Shown here: positions 1-7,102 of the stretch, piece by piece
How the letters are laid out: each line of letters begins with the position of its first letter
Position numbering within the stretch: position 1 is the first letter of the stretch
NCBI RefSeq assembly: GCF_021401135.1
Contig: NZ_JACBFO010000002.1
Location: 558,001-622,000, forward strand
DNA: 64,000 nucleotides
Reading direction: 5' to 3'
DNA from: Azonexus sp. R2A61
GTDB lineage: Bacteria; Pseudomonadota; Gammaproteobacteria; Burkholderiales; Rhodocyclaceae
The notes under the pieces: generated by a model
Seen by the model: the letters and a program-made list of their open reading frames with translations, nothing else
Databases searched by the model: none
Told to the model about the DNA's origin: nothing
Made by a program: the position numbers and the translations under genes

Positions 1-1
1 G

Positions 2-856
2 GTCGGCGTGGCTTTCTCGCGCCGCCCCAACCCGTTCGGCATCGCCGGCCTGCTCGGCATGATCAGTCTGGGCGTGCTGCTCGCCGCCTGGCTGCTGCTG
101 GCCCGCAACATCCAGTGGACGCCTTTCGGCGCGCTGTTCGCCGTCTGGCTGACCTTCGCACTGGGTGCCGTATCGTCCTACCTGCGCGAACGCAAGCAGC
201 GTGACCTGGCAGTACAGATGTTCTCCCGCTTCCTCGACCCCAACGTCGTCCGTTCGCTGACCGACGAAGGCAAGTTGGCCAAGGCCGAAGCCAGCACCAG
301 CCGGGAAATCACCGTGCTGTTCTCCGATATCCGCGGCTTCACCACCCTCTCGGAAAGCCGCAGTCCGGAAGATGTGGTCCGTTTGCTGAACCGCTATTTC
401 GACCTTCAGGTCGCCAGCATCTTCGAACAGGGCGGCACGCTCGACAAGTTCATCGGCGACGCCATCATGGCGTTCTGGAACGCTCCGCTTGATGTCCCCG
501 ACCACGCCGTTCGTGCCGTACGCGCGGCGCTGGGTATGCAGCAGGCGCTGACGGCGTTCCGCAACGAACTCGGCGAACTCGGCGAGCATTTCGACATCGG
601 TATCGGCGTACACACCGGTCCCGCCGTGGTCGGTTTCCTGGGCTCCAGCCAGCGCCTCGATTACACGGCGATCGGCGACACGGTCAACCTGTCGAGCCGC
701 ATCGAAGGGCACACCAAGGGGGTAGCCCGCATTCTCGTCTCGGAATCGACACGTCATGCCTGTGGTAATGTGTTCGACTTCATCGACCACGGCGAAGTGA
801 CGGTCAAGGGGCGTCATCGTCCGGTCAGACTCTTTGAACCCAGGGAGCGTACATGA
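2..856 (+). CDS. Class III adenylate/guanylate cyclase, C-terminal part (partial at left edge)
   Basis: The reading frame is open to the left edge, so this is the end of a longer gene; a GTG at 8 is in frame but is unlikely to be the start. Two hydrophobic segments (about residues 11-32 and 38-58 counted from 8) precede a class III nucleotide cyclase domain. The two metal-binding aspartates are visible: FSDIRGF near residue 107 and GDAIMAFW near 151, with a GIGVHTG strand and a TAIGDTVNLSSR motif. In this family the missing N-terminus is often a periplasmic CHASE2 sensor; that is inference here. The next two genes overlap it by 4 nt each, so they are co-transcribed. It would make cAMP or cGMP on the cytoplasmic face; the substrate cannot be fixed by eye. 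Confidence 0.88.
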   Translation, partial: VGVAFSRRPNPFGIAGLLGMISLGVLLAAWLLLARNIQWTPFGALFAVWLTFALGAVSSYLRERKQRDLAVQMFSRFLDPNVVRSLTDEGKLAKAEASTSREITVLFSDIRGFTTLSESRSPEDVVRLLNRYFDLQVASIFEQGGTLDKFIGDAIMAFWNAPLDVPDHAVRAVRAALGMQQALTAFRNELGELGEHFDIGIGVHTGPAVVGFLGSSQRLDYTAIGDTVNLSSRIEGHTKGVARILVSESTRHACGNVFDFIDHGEVTVKGRHRPVRLFEPRERT

Positions 857-1350
857 GGATATTTCAGAATCCATTTCGCCTGCTGCCAGCCGCACTGATC
901 GTCGTCAGTTGCCTGGCACAGGCCCAGAGCGCCGGAACACTGATCCGCGCCGCCGAATTGAAAGCCGAACCTTTCGCCGATGCAGCAGCGCTGGTCAATC
1001 TGCCCGGCGATGCCGCGCTGACCGTCGTTGACAGCAAGGGCGGCTGGTCCAAGGTAAAGACCCAGGACGGCAAGACCGGCTGGGTACGCCTGCTCAACGT
1101 ACGTCTGGCCGCCGGCGCTTCCGATACCTCGGCGCTGGCCAGCATCGGCGGCGTGATCCGTACCGGCACGACGAAAAGTGCCGCCACCACCGGGGTCAAG
1201 GGACTGTCCAAGGAAGACCTGGCCCGCGCCAAACCCAACCCGGCCGAAGTGCGCAAGCTCGATGCCTGGCGAGCCAAGGACGGTGAGATCAACAGATTTG
1301 CCGCTGCTCGCAAGTTGACCGCACGCGACGTACCGGAGCTGAAACCATGA
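853..1350 (+). CDS. Secreted bacterial SH3 (SH3b) domain protein
   Basis: 165 residues. The N-terminus is a typical signal peptide (hydrophobic stretch ending near AQAQSAG). Residues about 27-85 match the small bacterial SH3 fold, with the GGWSKVKTQDGKTGWV pattern seen in SH3 type 3 domains. Its ATG overlaps the cyclase stop as ATGA, and its own stop overlaps the next start the same way, so translation of the three genes is coupled. SH3b domains usually bind peptidoglycan or protein partners in the periplasm; the role here is unknown. The C-terminal half shows no domain I recognise. Confidence 0.82.
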   Translation: MRIFQNPFRLLPAALIVVSCLAQAQSAGTLIRAAELKAEPFADAAALVNLPGDAALTVVDSKGGWSKVKTQDGKTGWVRLLNVRLAAGASDTSALASIGGVIRTGTTKSAATTGVKGLSKEDLARAKPNPAEVRKLDAWRAKDGEINRFAAARKLTARDVPELKP

Positions 1351-2246
1351 CCCTGTCCAACCAACCCAAGTTTCGTCATGCTGCCACGCTGGCTGCCATC
1401 GTGTTGCTGGCCGGCTGCACCGAACAACTGCGCAAGGCCGGCATCGACGAAAACAGCCTGAAAGCGGCCGGCGCCGTTGCCACCTCGATGTCCAAGAGCG
1501 AAGCCACTCCGGCCGAGGAAAGCCAGATCGGCCAGGCATCCGCATCGATCCTGCTCGGTGCCGCCCCGCTGGTCCAGGACCGCGAAATCCAGACCTACGT
1601 GAACCAGTTGGGCGGGCTGCTGGCCCGTCAGACCGGCCGCAAGGACATCAATTGGCGCTTTGGCGTGATCAACAGCAGCAATGTCAATGCGTTCGCTGCA
1701 CCGGATGGCTATGTCTTCATCACTAAAGGGCTGCTGCGTACGGTCAACGACGAAGCCGAACTGGCCGGCGTGCTGGCTCACGAAATCGCCCACGTCGTCA
1801 AACGGCACTACCTGATCGCCATGCGCAAGAAGGACACCACCGGCGCGCTGACCAATCTCGCAGCCACGTCGGCGAAGACCGCCGGCGTCAAAGGCTCCGA
1901 GCTGGCAGCCGATCCGCTGGCCAACGTCGCCCAGAACATGTACTCGTCCGGCCTGGACAAGGGTGACGAGTACGAAGCCGACCGGCTCGGCGTAGTCTAT
2001 GCCACGCGCGCCGGCTACGACCCCTACGGCCTGCCGCGGGTGCTGAACCTCTATGCCACCAAGGCCGGGAGCAACGGCTTCGAACTGCTGTTCTCGACCC
2101 ACCCCTCGCCGCAGGATCGGCTCGCCGAACTGGACAAGGCAATGGGCGACAAACTGACCGCCTACGAAGCTCGTTCGGTCAGCGACAGCAAAGCCTTCCA
2201 GCAGATTCGCAACAAGGCTGGCAGAGTACCCGACCCACGTCGCTGA
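1347..2246 (+). CDS. M48 family zinc metallopeptidase, lipoprotein
   Basis: 299 residues with a lipoprotein signal (LLAGC, Cys near residue 24). The zinc-binding motif HEIAH is at about residues 145-149, and the third ligand lies in the EYEADRLG motif near 210, as in periplasmic M48 peptidases such as LoiP/YcaL/BepA. It lacks the TPR repeats of BepA, and its length fits LoiP-like proteins. ATGA overlap with the SH3 gene shows an operon. Expected role: periplasmic, membrane-anchored quality-control protease. Substrate unknown. Confidence 0.9.
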   Translation: MTLSNQPKFRHAATLAAIVLLAGCTEQLRKAGIDENSLKAAGAVATSMSKSEATPAEESQIGQASASILLGAAPLVQDREIQTYVNQLGGLLARQTGRKDINWRFGVINSSNVNAFAAPDGYVFITKGLLRTVNDEAELAGVLAHEIAHVVKRHYLIAMRKKDTTGALTNLAATSAKTAGVKGSELAADPLANVAQNMYSSGLDKGDEYEADRLGVVYATRAGYDPYGLPRVLNLYATKAGSNGFELLFSTHPSPQDRLAELDKAMGDKLTAYEARSVSDSKAFQQIRNKAGRVPDPRR

Positions 2247-2270
2247 ACCGGCCAGATACCCGCCCAGCCG

Positions 2271-3212
2271 TCAAAGCTGCCAGGCCTGACCGCCTCCTTG
2301 CAGGGTCAGGTCGACGACCCGGCGATCCAGGTGGGGCGCAAACAGTTCGATGAAGTCGTAATCGAAGCGGCGCAGGTAGCTGCCGCGCCGGATGGCCAGC
2401 CGGGTCGTGTTCGAATCGAACAGGTGCCCGGCATCCAGGGCCACCAGCCCGGTATCGCGCTGGGCGTCGAAGGCCAGTCCGGCGATGATGCCCAGCCCCA
2501 GCCCCAGGCCGACGTAAGTTTTGATCACGTCGGCATCGAGCGCGGTCAACACGATGTTCGGTTCGATTTCCAGGCGCTCGAAGGCGCGGTTGATCCGCGA
2601 ACGCCCGGTAAACGCCGCGTCGTAAGTGATCAACGGCCAGCGCGCCAGTTCCTGCAGGCTGATCGGCGACGAGGCGGTGACCGGATGCCCGGCCGGGGCG
2701 ATCACGCAATGCGTCCATTGCTGGACGGGAAACGACACCAATTGCGGATGCTGATCGAGCGATTCGGTGGCGATGCCGATGTCGGCCTCGCCACCGGCAA
2801 TCCAGTCGGCAATCTGCAACGGATTGCCCTGGTGCATCTCGAGCTTGATGTTGGGATGTCGGGCAACGAAATCGCGGACCACGGTCGGCAACGCGTAACG
2901 CGCCTGGGTATGGGTCGCCGCCAGCACCAGCTTGCCGGATTCGCCCCCGGAAAAATCGGCGGCCGCACGCTTGAGGTTTTCCGACTCGCGCAAGATGCGT
3001 CGCGCAATGTCGAGGACGACACGGCCGGGCTCGGTGATCGCCGTGAAGCGCTTGCCGCTGCGCTCGAAGATCGCGATGCCGAGTTCGTCCTCGAGCAGGC
3101 GGATCTGCTTGGAGACGCCGGGCTGCGAGGTATACAGTGCCTCGGCCGCCTCCGAGACGTTGAGTCCCTGACGTTCGATCTCGACAATGTAGCGCAACTG
3201 CTGGAGTTTCAT
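2271..3212 (-). CDS. cysB: CysB-type LysR transcriptional activator of sulfur assimilation
   Basis: 313 residues starting MKLQQLRYIVEI, the characteristic N-terminus of CysB/Cbl. An upstream in-frame extension exists but the ATG at 3212 gives the family length. Residues 1-60 hold the winged helix (SEAAEALYTSQPGVSKQIRLLE) and the rest is the periplasmic-binding-like inducer domain. It is divergent from the tauE-like/cysI/cysH genes with an AT-rich 82 nt gap between, the classical arrangement for a LysR activator. In the family, O-acetylserine or N-acetylserine is the inducer; that is known for enteric CysB and inferred here. Confidence 0.93.
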   Translation of the reverse strand: MKLQQLRYIVEIERQGLNVSEAAEALYTSQPGVSKQIRLLEDELGIAIFERSGKRFTAITEPGRVVLDIARRILRESENLKRAAADFSGGESGKLVLAATHTQARYALPTVVRDFVARHPNIKLEMHQGNPLQIADWIAGGEADIGIATESLDQHPQLVSFPVQQWTHCVIAPAGHPVTASSPISLQELARWPLITYDAAFTGRSRINRAFERLEIEPNIVLTALDADVIKTYVGLGLGLGIIAGLAFDAQRDTGLVALDAGHLFDSNTTRLAIRRGSYLRRFDYDFIELFAPHLDRRVVDLTLQGGGQAWQL

Positions 3213-3294
3213 CGGGCTTTTAATAACAAAATGAGATAACAATCTAACCCAATATTCTTTTTGATTCAATTCACAGCCAGTAGGATGCCGTCCC
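3213..3294. promoter_or_regulatory. cysB / tauE-cysI divergent control region
   Basis: An 82 nt gap that is strikingly AT-rich (for example TTTTAATAACAAAATGAG) between GC-rich genes. On the minus strand TTGAAT (3269-3264) and TTAGAT (3247-3242) with a 16 nt spacer could be the cysB promoter. A GTAGGATG element lies just upstream of the rightward ATG. CysB normally binds AT-rich DNA in such gaps; exact sites cannot be assigned by eye. Confidence 0.5.
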
Positions 3295-4071
3295 ATGGAT
3301 TATCTCTATACCCTCTCCGGCTTCGCGGTCGGCGCCATCGTCGGTCTGACGGGCGTCGGCGGCGGTTCGCTGATGACGCCGCTGCTGGTCCTGCTGTTCG
3401 GCGTCCATCCGGCCACCGCGGTCGGCACCGACCTGCTCTACGCCGCCATGACCAAGGCCGGCGGCACCGTCGCCCACGGCCGCAAGGGGCACATCGACTG
3501 GCAGGTGACCGGCCGCCTGGCCGCCGGCAGCATCCCGGCGGCGGCGCTGACCATCTGGGTGCTTTCGATGCTCCCCGAGGGCAGCAACACGATCGGCAAG
3601 GTCGTCTCGCACGGCCTCGGCTTCGCCCTGCTGCTCACCGCCATCGCCATCCTGTTCGGCCGCAAGCTGCGCGAATACGCCAGTCAGCATGACGAATCGC
3701 CGCTGCGCCAGCGCCATCTGGCACACATCACCGTCGCCGTCGGCGCGCTGCTCGGCGTGCTGGTGACGATTTCGTCGGTCGGCGCCGGTGCCCTCGGCGT
3801 CGCCGCGCTGTTCTTCCTCTATCCGAAACTGTCGCCGGTGCGCATCGTCGGTTCCGACGTCGCCCACGCCGTGCCGCTGACGCTGGTCGCCGGCCTCGGC
3901 CACTGGCTGCTCGGCAGCGTCGACTGGTCGCTGCTCGGCGCCCTGCTGCTTGGCTCGCTGCCCGGCATCTGGCTCGGCAGCCATCTTTCCGCCAAGGTGC
4001 CGGAACACATCCTGCGCCGTATCCTCGCCTCCATGCTCGTGCTGATCGGCAGCAAGCTGGTCTTCGCCTGA
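3295..4071 (+). CDS. TauE/SafE family sulfite/sulfur anion permease
   Basis: 258 residues, almost entirely hydrophobic with about eight membrane segments. It carries the family's N-terminal glycine-rich loop (GLTGVGGGSLMTPLLVLLFG) and the VGTDLLYAAMTK segment, and the repeat half has VTISSVGAGALG. TauE/SafE proteins move sulfite, sulfoacetate or related anions across the inner membrane. Its place between cysB and cysI suggests export or import of sulfite or a sulfur precursor. Direction of transport is not readable from the sequence. Confidence 0.88.
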   Translation: MDYLYTLSGFAVGAIVGLTGVGGGSLMTPLLVLLFGVHPATAVGTDLLYAAMTKAGGTVAHGRKGHIDWQVTGRLAAGSIPAAALTIWVLSMLPEGSNTIGKVVSHGLGFALLLTAIAILFGRKLREYASQHDESPLRQRHLAHITVAVGALLGVLVTISSVGAGALGVAALFFLYPKLSPVRIVGSDVAHAVPLTLVAGLGHWLLGSVDWSLLGALLLGSLPGIWLGSHLSAKVPEHILRRILASMLVLIGSKLVFA

Positions 4072-4091
4072 TTCACCCCCAAGAGAACGCC

Positions 4092-5777
4092 ATGTACAAA
4101 TACGACGCCATCGACCGCCAGCTGATCCTCGACCGGGTCGAGCAGTTCCGCGACCAGGTCCGCCGCTGGCAGGCCGGCGAGCTGACCGACGACGAATTCC
4201 GCCCGCTGCGCCTGCAGAACGGCCTCTACATCCAGCGCCACGCGCCGATGTTCCGCATCGCCGTCCCCTACGGGATGATGAATTCGGCACAGCTGCGCAA
4301 GCTGGCCCACGTCGCCCGCCAGTACGACCGCGGCTACGGCCACTTCACCACGCGCCACAACCTGCAATTGAACTGGCCGAAGCTGACCGATGTGCCCGAC
4401 ATCCTGGCCGAACTGGCCGAGGTCGACCTGCACGCCATCCAGACCTCGGGCAACTGCCTGCGCAACATCACCACCGACCAGTTCGCCGGCGTCGCTGCTG
4501 ACGAGGTGATCGACCCGCGTCCGCTGGCCGAGATCCTCCGCCAGTGGACCACCTTCCACCCGGAATTCGCCTTCCTGCCGCGCAAGTTCAAGATCGCCAT
4601 CTCCGGCAGCCAGGAAGATCGCGCGGTCACCTGGTTCCACGACATCGGCCTGCATCTCAAGGTGGTCGACGGCGTCACCGGCTTCACCGTGATCGTCGGC
4701 GGCGGCCTCGGCCGCACGCCGATCCGCGGCCAGGTGGTGCGCGACTTCCTGCCCTGGCAGCATATCCTCACCTATTGCGAGGCGATCCTCCGCGTCTATA
4801 ACCGCTTCGGCCGCCGCGACAACGCCTACAAGGCGCGCATCAAGATTCTCGTCCAGGCGCTCGGCGTCGAGGAGTTCGGCCAGCTGGTCGAAGCCGAATG
4901 GGCGCACGCCAAGGACGGCCCGGCGACCATCACCCAGGCTGAATACGACCGCGTCGCCGCACATTTCGGCGCCCCGGCCTACGCAACGATTGCTGCGGTC
5001 AACACTGCTTTCGAGGAAAAAAAGGCGGCCGAAAAAGCCTTCGCCCGCTGGGTCGACCGCAACACGCATGCCCACAAGGTTCCCGGCTATGCGGCGGTGA
5101 CGCTGTCGCTGAAACCGCACGGCGTCGCACCGGGCGACATCACGTCCGAGCAGATGGAAGTCGTCGCCGATCTGGCCGACCGGTACAGCTTCGGCGAACT
5201 GCGCATCAGCCACGAACAGAACGTCATCCTCGCCGACGTCAGGCTGGCCGATCTCCACGCCGTCTGGCAACAGGCCAAGGCGGCCGGCCTGGCGACGCCG
5301 AACATCGGCCTGCTGACCAGCATGATCTGCTGCCCCGGCGGCGATTTCTGCGATCTCGCCAACGCCAAGTCGATCCCCATCGCCACCGCCATCCAGCAGC
5401 GCTTCGACGACCTCGACTACCTGTTCGACATCGGCGACATCGACCTCAACATCTCGGGCTGCATGAACGCCTGCGGCCACCATCACGTCGGCCACATCGG
5501 CGTGCTCGGCGTCGACAAGAACAACGACGAGTTCTACCAGGTCACGCTGGGCGGCCGCCAGGGTTACGAAGCCCGGCTCGGCAAGGTCATCGGCCCGTCG
5601 TTCTCGGCCGGCGAAATGCCCGACGTGGTGGAAAAGATCATCCAGGTTTACCTGGAAAACCGTCACCCCGACGAACGCTTCCTCGACACCCTCGACCGGA
5701 TCGGCGTCGATCCGTTCAAGAACCGCGTTTACGAAGGCCGTGCCCATGGCAAGGCCAAGCAGAAGGAGACCGCATAA
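4092..5777 (+). CDS. cysI: Sulfite reductase hemoprotein subunit (siroheme, 4Fe-4S)
   Basis: 561 residues. Two ferredoxin-like/siroheme repeats characteristic of sulfite and nitrite reductases are visible, with siroheme-contacting GHFTTRHNLQ near the N-terminus. The four [4Fe-4S]-siroheme cysteines are C414 and C420 (CPGGDFC) and C457 and C461 (GCMNACGHH). It reduces sulfite to sulfide with six electrons. No cysJ flavoprotein gene follows; instead a DUF934 gene starts right after the stop. The electron donor could be ferredoxin or a separate reductase. Nitrite reductase is the alternative, but the cysB/cysH setting favours sulfite. Confidence 0.94.
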   Translation: MYKYDAIDRQLILDRVEQFRDQVRRWQAGELTDDEFRPLRLQNGLYIQRHAPMFRIAVPYGMMNSAQLRKLAHVARQYDRGYGHFTTRHNLQLNWPKLTDVPDILAELAEVDLHAIQTSGNCLRNITTDQFAGVAADEVIDPRPLAEILRQWTTFHPEFAFLPRKFKIAISGSQEDRAVTWFHDIGLHLKVVDGVTGFTVIVGGGLGRTPIRGQVVRDFLPWQHILTYCEAILRVYNRFGRRDNAYKARIKILVQALGVEEFGQLVEAEWAHAKDGPATITQAEYDRVAAHFGAPAYATIAAVNTAFEEKKAAEKAFARWVDRNTHAHKVPGYAAVTLSLKPHGVAPGDITSEQMEVVADLADRYSFGELRISHEQNVILADVRLADLHAVWQQAKAAGLATPNIGLLTSMICCPGGDFCDLANAKSIPIATAIQQRFDDLDYLFDIGDIDLNISGCMNACGHHHVGHIGVLGVDKNNDEFYQVTLGGRQGYEARLGKVIGPSFSAGEMPDVVEKIIQVYLENRHPDERFLDTLDRIGVDPFKNRVYEGRAHGKAKQKETA

Positions 5778-6290
5778 ATGGCACAACTGATCCAGCAGAA
5801 CAATGTCACGGTCGACGCCTGGACAACCCTGGAAATCGGCGAGGGGGAAACGCCCGACAGCGTCGCCCTGCCGGCCGGCAAGGTCATCTTCCCGCTCGCC
5901 GTCTGGCAGGCGCGCAAGGCCGAAATCATCCCCGGCCGCGAGCACATCGGCCTGCTGCTGCTGCCCGACGACAAGGTCGAGGACGTTGCCGCCGACCTCG
6001 CGCACTTCGCCGTCGTCGCCGTGCATTTCCCGAAATTCGTCGACGGCCGCGGCTACTCGACCGCCGCCCTGCTCCGCCAGCGCTACCATTACCAGCGCGA
6101 ACTGCGCGCCGTCGGCGACGTGCTGCACGACCAGCTGTTCTTCATGCAGCGCGTCGGCTTCGACAGCTACGCGCTGAAGGACGGCAAGGACGCCATCCAC
6201 GCCATCGGCAAGGGCTTCGCGCCGTTCTCCGAGACCTACCAGGCCTCGACCGACCAGCCCGCACCGCACTTCCGCCGCCGTACCGCCTGA
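5778..6290 (+). CDS. DUF934 family protein of the sulfite reductase locus
   Basis: 170 residues, no signal peptide or membrane segment. It matches the DUF934 family that accompanies cysI in many beta- and alphaproteobacteria, with the conserved FPKFVDGRGYSTAALLRQRY stretch in the middle. The ATG directly follows the cysI stop, and a good ribosome binding site (AAGGAGA, 5763-5769) lies inside cysI. The function has not been established to my knowledge; a role as electron-transfer or assembly partner of CysI in place of CysJ is inference from context. Confidence 0.85.
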   Translation: MAQLIQQNNVTVDAWTTLEIGEGETPDSVALPAGKVIFPLAVWQARKAEIIPGREHIGLLLLPDDKVEDVAADLAHFAVVAVHFPKFVDGRGYSTAALLRQRYHYQRELRAVGDVLHDQLFFMQRVGFDSYALKDGKDAIHAIGKGFAPFSETYQASTDQPAPHFRRRTA

Positions 6291-6304
6291 AAGCCCAGCC
6301 AGCC

Positions 6305-7024
6305 ATGACGCCAGCCCTGCTCAACATCACCCCCGAACTCGCCGCCAGCACCGCCGCCAAGGCCGACGCCGCGCGCGCGCTGCTCGCCGACATCGCCGGC
6401 TCATGGTCGCCGGCCACCTTTGCCAACAGCCTCGGTGCCGAAGACATGGTCCTCACCGACCTGATCGTCAAGGCCAAACTGCCGATCGAGATCTTCAGCC
6501 TGGACACCGGCCGCCTGCCGGCCGAGACCTACGACCTGATGGCCACGGTCGACCGCCATTTCGGGCTGAAATTGAAGGTCTATTTCCCGCAGGCCGAGGA
6601 AGTCGAAAGCTACGTCCGCCAGCACGGCATCAACGCCTTCTACGACTCGGTGACGCTGAGGAAGGCCTGCTGCTACGCGCGCAAGGTCGAACCGCTGAAG
6701 CGCGCGCTGGCCGGCAAGCGTGCCTGGATCACCGGCATGCGCGCCGAACAGGCGGCCACCCGCGGCCAGCTGGCGACGCAGGAATACGACGAAGGCAATG
6801 GCCTGGAGAAATTCAACCCGCTCGCTGCCTGGAGCGAGAAGGAAGTCTGGACCTACATCAAGCAGAACGCCGTGCCCTACAACGCCCTGCACGACAAGTT
6901 CTACCCCAGCATCGGCTGCGCCCCGTGCACCCGCGCCGTCTCGCTCGGCGAAGACATCCGCGCCGGCCGGTGGTGGTGGGAAAATGCCGACACCAAAGAA
7001 TGTGGCCTTCATGTGAAAGCGTAA
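6305..7024 (+). CDS. cysH: Adenylyl-sulfate (APS) reductase, Fe-S type
   Basis: 239 residues of the PAPS/APS reductase family with the nucleotide-binding NSLGAEDMVLTDLI region and SLDTGRLPAETYDL. It has the cysteine pairs C122-C123 and C205-C208 (SIGCAPC) that hold a [4Fe-4S] cluster in APS reductases and are missing from the enteric PAPS enzyme. The enzyme therefore probably uses APS directly, which agrees with a cysDN pair lacking a fused APS kinase. It is the last gene of the cys block; 78 nt separate it from the next gene. Confidence 0.92.
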   Translation: MTPALLNITPELAASTAAKADAARALLADIAGSWSPATFANSLGAEDMVLTDLIVKAKLPIEIFSLDTGRLPAETYDLMATVDRHFGLKLKVYFPQAEEVESYVRQHGINAFYDSVTLRKACCYARKVEPLKRALAGKRAWITGMRAEQAATRGQLATQEYDEGNGLEKFNPLAAWSEKEVWTYIKQNAVPYNALHDKFYPSIGCAPCTRAVSLGEDIRAGRWWWENADTKECGLHVKA

Positions 7025-7033
7025 TAGCCCCAC

Positions 7034-7052
7034 TTTGCTGCGCCGCAACAAA
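7034..7052. promoter_or_regulatory. Near-perfect 19 nt inverted repeat upstream of the kinase/PduL gene
   Basis: TTTGCTGCG and CGCAACAAA flank one central base, with 8 of 9 positions pairing. A plausible -10 (TATAAA, 7069-7074) follows 17 nt downstream; I see no good -35. The position suggests an operator controlling the gene at 7103. The TGC...GCA core resembles sites described for PHB-linked PhaR-type repressors, but that link is a guess. Confidence 0.4.
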
Positions 7053-7102
7053 ATGGTAGTCTGTCCGCTATAAAATCAATGGATTGAAAGCGGAGCGCAG
7101 CC

